A DNA stretch of 64,000 nucleotides from Uloborus plumipes (GCA_038373865.1 JAXGGA010004440.1:24445-88444), one strand, 5' to 3'. Shown: positions 35,417 to 46,944, counted from the first letter of the stretch. Made by a program: numbers and translations. Notes: generated by a model not told the origin, from the letters alone.

Positions 35417-37144
35417 CATATCGAAAAAACCTTGATGGTTTTAGAGGAATAGAATTTATTTTGTAGCAAAATATCTAACACACACATAAAAAAACCATTG
35501 ATATTTTTAGAGGAGTATAGTTCATTTTGCAGTATAATATACGAAGACAGGGAACGATGTAATAGTTATCATTTCCATTAAGGTTTTTTAAGATAAAATG
35601 AAGATGGCCAGAAGAGATGCATACTCTTTGATTTTTAAAATTTAGAATGTTTGATGTAAGAATGAAAACACACGCACACACAATCAAATTTAACATTTTA
35701 AAAACTCGAACGGTTTTTTATTCCATTTTCCAACATGCAATATTTTTCTTTGAAATTCAAAGCGTGAAAATATGCTTGACTAAATTTTTAAGGCGTGTTT
35801 CCAAGTTTCGCAGTGTGAGATATACTTGTTGAATGCAGAGGCTATAAAAGTGTTTCTACTTAGCACTATTAAATTTCAACGACCCAACGTAGGCGCAATT
35901 CTACAAATACTGCGGCAATAGAATTGCACTCATCAAAGCGGTATGTTTTAAAATGAAACATAGCCCCCAAAAGTTTTTATTTTTTAATTTTTCCTTTTTA
36001 AGAAGTAGCAAAAAAAAAAACGAAAAAAAAAAACAAACAAACAAACAAATCACTCATTCTTTGGCATAGGTATATTTCAAACAACAACATTCATAAATTT
36101 TGCGTGGGTATAGTTCAAATTCCCATAATTATTATCTTTTCAATCGTGTAAAGCTGAAGCAAAGACTTATATACAAATCAAATAGTGTTTTTTACTATTT
36201 TTCCATTTTTAGTGCCTAAAATTTCTGTTTCTAAAACATAGAGAAAAAATATTTTTCTGAATTAATTCGAGTACTAATATCTGGTTTCCTTTTTTTTTTT
36301 GTTAGATTTACCCAACTCTTACTTTTCCCTTTACTTTTTCACTGCTTTCTTTCACGACATATTTTATCAAGTCGAAATTTTCCTAACTGGTCGACATTGT
36401 AAATATTTTTAAGGAGAAAAATAGACAAGTTAAGTAGAGAAAGCAAAAAGCTCCAAAATTAACTGCTCTTAGATACGCTCCAGCAAATAAATTTACATAT
36501 TTTAGGATTCAAATTACCAGAAGTGTTAATGATGCCCCAAAGATAATCAGCTTAGCAAAATAAATCCTGAAGAAAGAAATTATGAACATCCTATATGCAT
36601 ATGAGTTCTCCAAAAGCAATTTTAAAACAAGAAGTTTCGTTACAATAAATTAACTTTTGCAAGAACATTTTCCATTTTACTGACATAATTACATCACTTT
36701 TTCAAATTACGCACACGATTTGACTTAATAGCATTTCTCTTTTAAATTTTCTCTATGAATTTAAATATCTTCACCAACACCTATTTAAACTGATGAAAAA
36801 TTTGTTTTTAAAGTAATCTTTTCTGTCTTATAGGCACGAAATTTGTTCGTGCTAGTTTTACTTTTTTAAGCTTGGTTTTTACTTTTCAGCTCATTAACTA
36901 TTAGATAGCTCAATTACTAGCTTTTATTTTCAACATTAACTTGTTCTATAGACCTGGGATGAGTGTAACCATATAGTCACTTATGTTAGTTTTGACATTT
37001 TTCAGTGATCTTAGAAGCCATTTACAATTTTTATTGACAAAGTCCTGTAAGCTAGCTTCTAAGCTCTAAAGCAAAAAAAGAAAAATAATATAAATCTGCT
37101 TAAAATAGCTGCTTTTGTATTCTACTGTAACAAAGTTCTTATTT
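35417..37144. other. AT-rich intergenic DNA
   Basis: A short degenerate direct repeat ('attgatatttttagaggagt' and 'ttgatggttttagaggaata') lies at about 35430-35540. No genes, termini or RNA genes recognised. Confidence 0.5.
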
Positions 37145-37376
37145 CTGTACCTCAACGCCAGACTAGCTTAAGCTGATAATTGACAACTGTCATAGTATTT
37201 AGAATCTTACTCTGCATCGAATCATGAGAATGGTTTTTTGAAGAAGTTTCTTCACAGCTGTTTAGTAACGTTAAAAGCGTGCAAGTCCTATCCTTCGTAT
37301 GCATCAGACAAACGTTTTATCACTCTCCTGAAAAGTAACGAAAATGGAGTTACGTTAGTCTAGTTTAGAGGCACAG
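37145..37376. mobile_element. CTGTACC-family MITE, copy 2
   Basis: The left end CTGTACCTCAACGCCAGACT and the right end (inverted CTGTGCCTCTAAACTAGACT) are related to copies at 5740-5881 and 51589-51812. The right arm keeps 'cgaaaatggagttacgttag'. The flanking 4-mers are ATTT and GTTT, so the target duplication has decayed. The 232-bp interior is unrelated to the near-palindromic copy 1. Confidence 0.75.
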
Positions 37377-37436
37377 GTTTTACTTTTCATTTATTTACTT
37401 TCACCTGTTCAGATTAAATATTTTATCTGCCTAAGA

Positions 37437-37746
37437 CAGAGATTCAAGTGAAACACCATTGCAATCGCTTCGAATTGCAATCGCTACTGGAAGTGAATTA
37501 CATTATCATCAACTTAACTTGGCACTGACGTCACTACGGGTGGAGCCAATAAGAGCTCACAAGCAGTCAATGATCTCCTCTTATTCGCCAAGTAAGCTGT
37601 GACGTTTTATCTAGCTCGTTTTTCATTGGCAAACGTCACGCAAACGTCACGCTGACGTCACGATGTTTTTAACAAGAAACGTTCTAATGTAATTCATTTC
37701 CAGTAGCGATTGTAATTTGCGATCGCCTGTTTCACTTGAATTCCTG
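37437..37746. mobile_element. MITE with CAGRRATTCAAGTGAAACA termini
   Basis: Inverted termini of about 65 bp: left CAGAGATTCAAGTGAAACAC, right (inverted) CAGGAATTCAAGTGAAACAG, both continuing to 'caatcgctactggaa.tgaattacatta'. The interior is rich in 'gacgtca' and 'aacgtcac' (CRE-like) strings. CCTAA occurs just outside the left end and just after the right end, but a clean target duplication is not evident. Confidence 0.75.
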
Positions 37747-38783
37747 CCTAACATTTGTTGTAAGTCGGTTATTTTTCCTGGAATTCTGTTCTATAATTCG
37801 TTTCTCTTTTCTTTTTTTTTCTCTTAAATAAATAAAAAAAGTACGAATTGGTATAGGTTCATAATATGTGCTTTGTTCCATATGTACAACAAACAATTAA
37901 AACACCAGTTTAACTAAAAAATTTTTAACATCAATTTTTTTTCTTCATTGTTCCTAAATTCATCAAAACGTCTCACAAGATTGTTTTATGAAAACATAAA
38001 ATATTTAGTCAGGGATAGAGATTTTTCTGTTTATTACTATTAAGCTAATTTTACGGGAGTAGCTTAATTTTAATGAGACGCCCAATTTTTCCTCTTACAA
38101 CAGTTCTCGATTGTGGTAGCTAACAGGGGTAGCAGGGATCAAATGTGTCGATTCTATGGGTCTCAAAACCTTATCACAAACTGTGACTTTTGAAATTAAA
38201 ACTAATGATAATTATTAACATTGTTGAAAAAAATATTTGTCCTACAAGGGGCATGTTTTGATCAGAGAGTCCCCCTCCTCCCAACATGTATCGATTACGA
38301 GGTCATCAAAAGTAATTACTAACTACCCAATTTTTTTTTCTACTGCTTAGTTAATATGTATATAATTAACCAGTCACATTGTCCTACAAATTTCGTGGTA
38401 CATTATCCCGGTCCTACGCTCAGAAATTGTTAGTAATAAGAAAAGTGGTCTTGTGGTACTAACTGTAGGACAAAAATATATTATAGTTTAGTACATTCTC
38501 TATCCAGATAAAACAATGTCCTACAAGTAAACAGGTAGGTATCACTAGTCCGACAAGAATTGTAAGGTTATTTTTTTGCAGGATTATGGTCGATATTTAC
38601 GAAGAATTCCTAATATGCTCTATGCATGCGTACTGGCAAGGCTCAGCCGTAATACCAAATTATGCAAAATAAATTTATTTCTACTAGCACGAATTGAAAA
38701 TGTGTATTCAATTGAAGTACCGCAATAACGTACCACAAAATTGGAAGGACGATGTGGCTGTTAAATTTTATAAATATTAACAA

Positions 38784-41092
38784 AACTAGCTGTCGTGGCC
38801 GTCACGATACTTTCTTCTATATCTATCTTATGAATTCCAGTTACAAAATAAAATACGTACTCTCCCGAATAATTGGAAACAGCTCCAATTTCCCAATTAT
38901 CGTAATAACCCTGCAAATGCAGAATCAATGAGCGAAATTGGAAATCATTGCAAAAGCCTTGTTTAGATTAATTGCAAACATTTTATTTGTTAGTAAAAAG
39001 AAATTAGCAACAGTTAAAAATTTCAAATCATTGAAAGTTTTCAGCTGTTTTGATAATTAAATAGCGTGAAAGCGATTTTTACTTTCTTCTATATCTATTA
39101 TATAGAAGAAAGTATTGGTTTCGTGAAAATTTTCGAATGTCGAATTTTGACGGATTTGCACGTTTTGAGGTGCGCTGAGTCCATTTCGACCATTTTTGGA
39201 AAATGTCTGTCTGTGTGTCTGTGTGTGTGTGTGTGTGAGTCTGTATGTGTGTGACCAGTTTTTGTGGCCGCGCTAGAGCAAAAACTACTGCATGAAATCG
39301 AACAAAAATTTTTTCACATATGTACCACCATGTGAACTGGTGCACCTGACTTTGTTTAGCGAATTCCTCCAAGGGGGGTGGAGCAATCGCACGTGTTCTG
39401 CGCGTGGGTGATTGCTATATCTCAGGAAGTAACCGGCGGAATCAAACGAAAATTGGTCCATAGGTAGACCCTACCAAGTACAGGTGCTGATTCAATTTGT
39501 GTGTCAATATCTCGAAGGGGGGTGGAGCCATCGCACGTGTTCTGCGCGGGGGTGATTGCTATATCTCAGGAAGTAACAAGCGGAATCAAACGAAAATTGG
39601 TCCATAGGTAGACCCTATAGAGTACAGGCGCTGATTCAATTTGTGTGTCAGTATCTTAAAGGGGGTGGAGAAATCGCACGGGTTCTGCGCGGGGGTGATT
39701 GCTATATCTCAGGAAGTAACAAGCGGAATCAAACGAAAATTGGTCCATAGGTAGACCCTATTAAGTACAATCGCTGATTCAATTTGTGTGTCAATATCTC
39801 AAAGGGGGTGGAGCAATCAAAAGTGCTTATTTTGTCATTGCACCTACTGTATCTCGAGAAATATTGCTGAGATTTGAATGAAATTTGGAATAACACTAAC
39901 CCAATAAGGAAGCAAGCATCGATTAAATTTTGGCGCCAATCGCCCCAGGGGGAGGGTGGGGTGATTTTTGCGCTTAGTCAATAATGCGAAAAATCAATTC
40001 ATTAAAAAATCGCTTTCACCCTATTTAATTATCAAAACAGCTGAAAACTTTCAATGATTTGAAATTTTTAACTGTTGCCAATTTCTTTTTACTAACAAAT
40101 AAAATGTTTGCAATTAATCTAAACAAGGCTTTTGCAATGATTTCCAATTTCGCTCATTGATTCTGCATTTGCAGGGTTATTACGATAATTGGGAAATTGG
40201 AGCTGTTTCCAATTATTCGGGCGAGTACGTATTTTATTTTGTAACTGGAATTCATAAGATAGATATAGAAGAAAGTTTCGTGACGGCCACGACAGCTAGT
40301 TTAATGAATTGATTTTTCGCATTGTTGACTAAGCGCAAAAATCACCCCACCCTCCCCCTGGGGCGATTGGCGCCAAAATTTAATCGATGCTTGCTTCCTT
40401 ATTGGGTTAGTGTTATTCCAAATTTCATTCAAATCTCTTCAATATTTCTCGAGATACAGTAGGTGCAATGACAAAATAAGCACTTTTGATTGCTCCACCC
40501 CCCTTTGAGATATTGGCACACAAATTGAATCAGCGATTGTACTCAATAGGGTCTACGTATGGACCAATTTTCGTTTGATTCCGCTTGTTACTTCCTGAGA
40601 TATAGCAATCACCCCCGCGCAGAATACGTGCGATTTCTCCATCCACCTTCAAGATACTGACACACAAATTGAATCAGCACCTGTACTCGATAGGGTTTAC
40701 CTATGGACCAATTTTCGTTTAATTCCGCCGGTTACTTCCTGAGATATAGCAATCACCCACGCGCAGAACACGTGCGATTGCTCCACCCCCCTTGGAGGAA
40801 TTCGCTAAACAAAGTCAGGTGCACCAGTTCACATGGTGGTACATATGTGAAAAAAATTTTGTTCGATTTCATGCAGTAGTTTTTGCTCTAGCGCGGCCAC
40901 AAAAACTGGTCACACACATACAGACTTACACACACACAGACACACACACAGACACACAGACAGACATTTTCCAAAAATGGTCGAAATGGACTCAGCGCAC
41001 CTCAAAACGTGCAAATCCGTCAAAATTCGACATTCGAAAATTTTCACGAAACCAATACTTTCTTCTATATAATAGATATAGAAGAAAGTAAA
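38784..41092 (-). mobile_element. HINE-like element, family 2, copy E1 (interrupted by E2)
   Basis: On the minus strand it starts at 41092 with a palindromic head TACTTTCTTCTATATCTATT then ATATAGAAGAAAGTA. It continues through GT-rich simple repeat and two ~144-bp minisatellite units to about 40301, is interrupted by E2, and resumes at 39078. It ends at 38786 with a subterminal inverted repeat, a hairpin TCGTGACGGCCACGA and CAGCTAG followed by T. Inverted head, central minisatellite and 3' subterminal repeat plus hairpin follow the same plan as family 1. Comparison with an uninterrupted unit of the surrounding array ('tattaactaagcaatagg') places the insertion between 'tattaac' and 'agcaa'. 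Confidence 0.7.
39079..40300 (+). mobile_element. HINE-like element, family 2, copy E2, inserted in E1
   Basis: Plus-strand copy of the same family, 1.2 kb, lying exactly inside E1 in opposite orientation. The head palindrome is at 39081-39115, a (TG)n/CTGT repeat at about 39206-39250, three ~143-bp minisatellite units (landmark gag of 'ggtggagcaatcgc' at 39381, 39525, 39668, partial at 39811), then 'ggcgccaatcgccccagggg'. The 3' end has ATAGATATAGAAGAAAGT, hairpin TCGTGACGGCCACGA (40278-40292) and CTAG (40296-40299). The target in E1 is a T run: E2's own counterpart 'gcgattttttaatgaatt' is the uninterrupted version. Confidence 0.75.
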
Positions 41093-42689
41093 AAGCAAAA
41101 GTAAAAGATTGAAGTGGTTAGTAATTATTTTTGGTGATCTCGTAATTGATACATGCTGGGAGGAGGGGACTCTGATCAAAACATACATTTTGTAGGACCA
41201 ATATATTTCCCACTAATGTTAATAATTTCTTAATATTTAATAAAAAAAAACAATTAGTATTAAATTTTTGAGCATCGTCAAATTGACATACTTTTTTCCA
41301 GCTACCCTTGTTAGCTACCACAATCCAGAATTTCGTTTATGCAATAATCTTGCCACTCATTGAAACGACGCTATTCAAGAAGATTTGGTTTGATAGTGAT
41401 TATTTTTTCATCGGGGATCTGTACTATATTACGTAAGACCTGGATGACGTACCACGCAATTTGTAAAATAATATGACTGTTAAATTATATGCATATTAAC
41501 TAAGCAATAGGAAAAAAATCGGGCAGTTAGTAATGACTTTTGATGACTTCGTAATTGATACATCTTTGGAGGAGCGGGACACTTCGAACAAACCATAGAC
41601 CTTGTAGGTCAAATATTTTTTTTCAATAAAGTTAGTAATTTTCTTAATATTTAATAAATTACCAACAGTTAGTAATAAATTTTAGAGAACCGTCAAATCG
41701 GCAAATTTTGACTCAGCTGCCCCTGTTATCTACTACAATCCAGAATTTCGTTTATGAAATTGTCGGGCGTCTCATTGAAACGGCACAATTTAAGCAGATT
41801 CAGCTTGGTGCTGATTATTTTTTCATCAGGGTACTACATTTTGAGAACGTAGGACCGAGATAGCGTACCATGCAATTTGTAGGACAATGTGACTTTTAAA
41901 TGATATACATTTTAACTAAGCAATAGGAAAAAACTCAGGCAGTTAGTAATCACTTTTGGTGACCTCGTAATCGATACATATTGGAAGGAGAGGGACTCTT
42001 TGATCAAACCGTACACCTTGTAGGACAAATATTTTTTTCAACAATGTTAATTATTATCTTACGATTTAATTAATAAGCCACAGTTAGTGATAAGTTTTTG
42101 AGACCCATAGAATCGACACATTTGATCCCTGCTACCCCTGTTAGCTACCACAATCGAGAATTGTTGTTAGATGAAAAGTTGGGCGTCTCGTTAAAACGAA
42201 GCTATTCAAGAAGCTTCAGCTTGATAGCAATCATTTTTTTCATCAGGTATCTGTACTACATTTTTATCTCGTAGGACCGAGATTACCTACCACACAATTC
42301 GTAGGACAATGTGCCTATTTAATTATATACATATTAACTAAGCAATAAAAAAAAACTCATGTAGTTAGTAATTACTTTTGATAACCTGGTACTCGATACA
42401 TATTAGGAGGAGGGGGACTCTTTGATCAAACCATATACCTTGTAGGACAAATATTTTTTTCAACAATGTTAATAATTATCTTCAGTTTTAACTAAAAAAG
42501 CCACAGTTAGTGATAAGCTTTTGAGACACATTCAATCGACACATTTAATCCCTGCTACCCCTGTTAGCTACCACAATCGAGAATTGTTGTAGGAGGAACA
42601 GTTGGGCGTCTCATTAAAATGAAGCTACTCACGGAAAATTAGCTTAATAGTAATAAACAGAAAAATCTCTATCAGGGATCCCTGACTAA

Positions 42690-43534
42690 TTCGTTCCGTG
42701 AAGGGTTGATCCCTTTTCCCTTCTACAACAAATTTTGTATTCTTGGTTGGAGGGTTAAATTTTAGATGATCTTTGCTGGTTGAATTCCTAGTGTCTTTTC
42801 GTATGAACTGTGAAAATGTTTATTTTGAAAAAAATGAAAGCATAAAAACTCGTATTATTTCCATTATTTAAGAATGAGTAAGGTAATTCAAAACGTTTTA
42901 TATTCCAAGAACTTACAAAAATGTTAAATTTCAATCAAAGCATTCAGTTTCTCCGGTACTGTTATAGGGAAAACGACCAACTCCAAAAGTGCTGGAACTT
43001 GAGATCCCACGACTCCAGCTCTATTACCCCAAAAGCAGTTCGATTCCGACTCCGCAGCTCTACAGAGTTTCAGACTCCGACGAGTGGAATTTTAAAAAAA
43101 GAAAAGGTCAATTATTAATTTTCCACAACATTGCAATTTTTTTTTTGAATGGAAGAAGCACTATTTTCAATGTATGAATGCATTTTGTTTTAGAAATAAT
43201 GAGGGTATAAGCCGATGAGAAATATCGCTACAAAATGAGGGGAGAAAAGGAAAATACAACGAATTCATAAAATCAAGTTGGTAACAAAAGTGCTCGTTTA
43301 GTCTTATAGTTATCATATAAGACAAAAATGGGTAACATTTTTTGCAAAGATATTTTTTGTTTAAATTTAACAAAAATGTATGCATTTTCAGTTTCTCGTT
43401 TTACTCTAATTTCTATAAATTTCAATAAAATAAACTAGCATTTCCATTGATGATTTTCCTTTTGTTGATACACTGCCAACAAAAAGATATTTAAATAATA
43501 TATTGTTTTAAAGAAAACCTCTCTTCCTTTCCAG
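42690..43534. other. Intergenic or 5' intronic DNA
   Basis: AT-rich. Contains a degenerate GACTCC-rich patch at about 43005-43085 ('gattccgactccgcagctct'). It lies directly upstream of the candidate exon at 43535, so it may be intron or upstream region. No promoter can be pointed to. Confidence 0.4.
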
Positions 43535-43694
43535 GATAAGCGCGAGAATCATGGGCCATAACGCAACATGACATTGCGCCGACTTATAGCGCCGAACTTC
43601 CACATTAGTATCTATCTCTACCATAAGCACCTGTTTCTTGTGATTCTTCTTGCACATTGGATTATGCTCACTTTTGCTCATGCTTCACTAGATG
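43535..43694 (+). CDS. Candidate first coding exon of a secreted or membrane protein
   Basis: Product not recognised. A strong acceptor (CTCTCTTCCTTTCCAG, ending 43534) precedes the exon and a consensus donor GTAAGT follows at 43695-43700. The start ATG at 43568 has A at -3. The 42 codons begin MTLRRLIAPN, a basic leader, then a hydrophobic core HLFLVILLAHWIMLTF and a small-residue end AHA before SLD. This is a typical signal peptide with likely cleavage after AHA, or a signal anchor. An upstream ORF, ATG 43551 to TGA 43571 (MGHNAT), overlaps the main start as ATGA. Local base composition is less AT-rich than the flanks. The exon ends in phase 1 and joins in frame to a possible exon at 43824. 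The remaining exons would lie downstream or outside the window. Confidence 0.5.
43551..43571 (+). promoter_or_regulatory. Upstream ORF overlapping the main start codon (ATGA)
   Basis: ATG at 43551 in good context (A at -3, G at +4) opens a 6-codon frame MGHNAT. Its TGA stop (43569-43571) shares two bases with the main ATG (43568-43570). If the exon is real, this overlapping stop-start could couple termination to re-initiation and lower translation of the main frame (inference). Confidence 0.35.
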
Positions 43695-43823
43695 GTAAGT
43701 TACGTTTTGGGCTCTTTTCTTTTAAAATAAATTAAGATGGCAAACTTCGTTTAGAGAAATTTATGCTGAAGTATCTGACAATGCAGCGTCTTACTGACAA
43801 ATCTGTTCTCTTTTTCTCCAAAG

Positions 43824-43928
43824 CGAGTGCCCCTAAAATGCCGCCAGCCATCACGGTCAGTTATCATGATGCTCTATATAACACCAATCGGCAATCTAAA
43901 ATAACTGAAGATCTACTTTTCAAGTTCG
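43824..43928 (+). CDS. Possible second coding exon of the same gene
   Basis: Preceded by a pyrimidine-rich acceptor (ctgttctctttttctccaaag, ending 43823) and followed by GTAGGA at 43929. The length of 105 nt and phase 1-1 keep the frame opened at 43568. The 35 codons read as ordinary protein: ASAPKMPPAIT, then VSYHDALYNTNR, then QSKITEDLLFKF. The final amphipathic stretch loosely recalls the N-terminal helix before the ligand-binding domain of Cys-loop receptor subunits, but it is far too short to assign. An earlier donor (GTCAGT at 43856) would give a 32-nt microexon instead. The intron between the two exons would be only 129 bp. Confidence 0.35.
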
Positions 43929-45721
43929 GTAGGAGCACAAGATCGTTTATTTCTGGCCATGTGGAGGAGGGGGGGGGGAGATGCTTACACTATATAATTA
44001 AACAGATATGTTGCATACTGCATACACAGTTAAGTTCTGACAATATTGACTTCCAATTGCTGGTTAACTATTTCCGAAGAAAAAAATTTTGATGCTTATT
44101 AAGTAGTTGCTTAAATTGCTAAAATAATGTTATGCAAACATACAGCAAATTATTTTCATACACAAGTATATTGCTTGTTTAAAAAGCTCGAAGAATTTTC
44201 CAGCAACTTTTGATTTAGCCGTTAAAAATAATTTTGTTCAGTAAACTAATGCTCATTGATTATATTCAGGGAGTAAAAGCAAGTTCACAGTGTCACTGCG
44301 ATTGACTCAAAATAGGCACGGAATCGACAGGTCAATCGTGATCGACGGGTTGCTTATTGGTGCTCTACAACCACTTTTTCAGTTTTTTAATTAGATTTGA
44401 GCTGAAGTTTTAATGTGCTTGTGTTGAACTTACCAGACCGTAGCTACCCACTAATTAATTATTAAAAAAGTTAAAAGTAAAAAAAAAAAAAAAAAAAATC
44501 CGAAAATACACACACCTGGGGTCTAACCAAATTTCCAAAGACTGTATGTGTGACGGACTCTCCTAAACATCGTTGCACCACCCACATGCAAAGGAAATTT
44601 TGAAGGAACTTACAGAACATACAGAAATTAAACATTCTCAGACAGTTAAATATAATTATAATCACATTTTGATGGAGGTGGAGTTTAGAGAGACTCACTT
44701 TTATGGCTTACACAATAGGCGGCAATTTATATTAACGCTTTTAAATGTCGTGATAAAGATAAGACTAAAATGGTGAATAGAAATAAAAATCTTTAACAGA
44801 CGTAGAAATAATTAATTAAATACTGAGTTTTGATTCATTTTATGTGAAGAATAAAATTATTTTTTTCCAGAAAAAGTCCCAGAAGGCGCTTAGGCGGGCT
44901 AAAGCACTAATTCAAGTTTCTGTGCTAATTTTTTGACGCATATTTTAGGAAATTTTGGGCACTCTACTAGAGAAAAATGGATTTTTTCTTTATTCGTATT
45001 ATTTTAATACTTTCCCCTTTTCAAAGAAAACTACTCAAAAGATCCGAAAACTCAAGAGTAAAATCCTTTTATACGTATAAAAAATTTAAGTTAAAAGCTA
45101 CCGAACTAAATATGCATTTGAAAGAACGACTAAGGCAATACGCTTAAATTTATAATTTTAATTATTCATAGAACGGTATTTATATTTATAAACTCGCATC
45201 TTTAAATGAATTTTTTTTTATTAAAACGTGTTTTTTTTTTCTCATATCATACAATTTTGGCATCAAAAGAAATGAGGCTAACGAATGCTTTTTAGCGTAT
45301 CTGACAATTTTATTCTTGGAAATTGTACATTGCGCATTTCAATTTCATCTTTGACATTTCCGGTGCTTTTCTGTGTAAAAGAGAAAAGTGGGGTAAGGAC
45401 TCTTTTGAGATTCATTTTCTCCTCTTGGAAAAAATGAGAATATTAATGTACTTAGTTTAAATCACAATTCACAAAAAGAAGGATTTAAACCGTTAGTCAT
45501 CAACCAGGTTAGCAAACTTCTTGCAAATTGATTAAGAGTTTTCTTGCAACCCCTAAACACGTTCCATTCATTTTTTAATATTTCGTATTTTTTTTTTCAT
45601 TTATCTTTACTGCATTAAAATAGACATTTTACTGCTTGTATAATTGTCTTCAACGACAGTTGCATTTTTTTCTTTTGGAGAAAATCAGCTCTGGTTAAGT
45701 ATTTACTCAGGACTCGTGTTA
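43929..45721. other. AT-rich DNA downstream of candidate exons (probable intron)
   Basis: No further exon with both splice sites and an open frame in the right phase was found; an acceptor-like site at about 44873 leads to an early stop. Contains poly-A tracts (about 44479-44498) and no recognised mobile element. Confidence 0.4.
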
Positions 45722-45860
45722 TGGTCATTCCATGTTAAGTTGTGAAGGTCCCCAATCGACCCTCTTTGATTTTGATGAATTTCTTTTTGGATGTACCATT
45801 GTACATATAAGACTTGCATGAAGCCATACCAAATTATAGCTCCATAAGACCTAGCTTTGT
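45722..45860 (+). repeat. Partial copy of the 19612 repeat
   Basis: 'ggtcattccatgttaagttg' through 'ttttggatgtac' and 'cttgcatgaagccatacc' to 'aaattatagctcc' matches 19615-19745 in order, with a short insertion. No longer similarity to the 19.6-kb copy is seen on either side. Confidence 0.65.
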
Positions 45861-46473
45861 TTCACAGTCGGGCACTAAAAAAATAATTAAAAATAAAATG
45901 CTAAAAAAAGAAAGTTACTTACCAACTGTTTTTTTTTTGCTTATTTTACTAACATTACTGACTATAGAAGTAGTAGTTTTGACTAAAAGACACACCCTCA
46001 TTAAACGTAGTTACTGTCTGATTTTCTTAGATAAAACCTTCCGCGTTGGTACGCATACGTAATTTCTTCTTTGATCTTAATAAAATAGGGGTGATAGGTA
46101 CGATAACAGTAAAGGGAGGAGTAATAAGAAGCATTTTGAGCCGTATCAAACAACGTAGAATGATTAATTTCAAATTCATAGTTTAGTTGAATATGTCAAA
46201 CGGATAGCAAACAAATGCAAGTTTTAAATTGAAAACTTCGGAAAATTCCCACTCACACCTTCACCTTCACAATTATTTGCATGGGGCATACAAAGCTTGA
46301 TGGATGCTCTTTTACCCGGGAACTTGGTTACTTGTTCTTGAACATGATTTCGAACGCCCTTTAAGGCGTAGCATCGGGCGTCTCCAGTTAGGGAGCGCAA
46401 AGAAAGTTCGAGCGTGTCTCACAATGAGGACGCCATGAGCATCTCGAGTAAGTTCTTTAGTAGGTGTTGGATA

Positions 46474-46944
46474 TCATTCTGGCGGGGGAGGGGGCCTCGC
46501 CTCCGAGGGCCTCCCTTGGTCATCTGGCTGAAGGGGCTGGTCCGATGTTGGTGGGGGGTTTTCCTGGCAGTCTGGTGAATTTGCAGTGTAACTTCCATTG
46601 CAGTTAGCACATCTGGGGGTCTTGCTGCGGTTGGGGCAGTCTCTTAGGCGGTGGTTCCCGGCGCAGACCAAACATTTTTCCTGCACATGGCACGAATAAG
46701 ATGAATGGCCCCACCTCTGGTATTTGTAGCATTGTAGTGGGCCTCGACGTGGTCTAAGTCTCTCGAGTTGTACAATGAAGTCTCCTATTTTCATCTTTTC
46801 GGAGTAAATCTCTTCAGGCTGGTCGTTTTTCTTGAGGTGGACGCAGAATATCGGGAGAAGACCGTCACGGTTCCGGAACTGTCTTATGTGGATAACTTCT
46901 CGTTTCCTTGCAGTGAATTCCTTCACAATCTCTCCAAGCTCCAT
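46474..46944 (-). pseudogene. LINE ORF1 C-terminal segment: PRE_C2HC-like region and zinc knuckles
   Basis: 156 codons. MELGEIVKEF to about residue 68 matches the PRE_C2HC-type region found in gag-like proteins of X-element/Jockey LINEs (NRDGLLPIFCVHLKKN, ERLRPRRGPLQCY). Three CCHC knuckles follow. At residues 72-85, CYKYQRWGHSSYSC has lost its second Cys to Tyr. Residues 91-103, CLVCAGNHRLRDC, are intact. Residues 112-126, CANCNGSYTANSPDC, have Tyr in place of His. A proline-rich tail ends the frame, and NDIQHLLKNLLEMLMASS of the likely C-terminus lies in another frame (46419-46490). Nucleic-acid-binding protein of the retrotransposon; inactive here. Confidence 0.7.

Larger units (their letters stand above)
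38005..42689. mobile_element. Large inverted/tandem-repeat element (outer element of nest)
   Basis: The left end TTAGTCAGGGATAGAGATTT and the right end (inverted TTAGTCAGGGATCCCTGATA) match and continue inward for about 400 bp ('gtttattactattaagctaa', 'gattgtggtagctaacaggg'). The right half is a tandem array of about 415-423-bp units; the landmark 'gctacccctgttagctacca' or variants starts at 41301, 41716, 42131 and 42554. The left half holds one unit in reverse plus diverged sequence. No coding region recognised. It is interrupted at about 38784 by family-2 HINE-like insertions. Confidence 0.75.

Noticed and set aside
39079..39372. 97-99-codon frames with THTHTHTDTQTD at minus 39079-39372 and plus 40792-41091
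   Set aside because: The same family-2 HINE-like sequence seen twice, dominated by (TG)n translation; no support as protein-coding.
39370..39820. Regular ~143-bp repeats, considered as a CRISPR-like array
   Set aside because: Units are contiguous and similar throughout, with no unique spacers; a minisatellite inside a eukaryotic mobile element.
44860..44900. Acceptor-like 'attatttttttccag' downstream of the candidate exons
   Set aside because: In the phase required by the upstream exons it meets a stop codon after eight residues.
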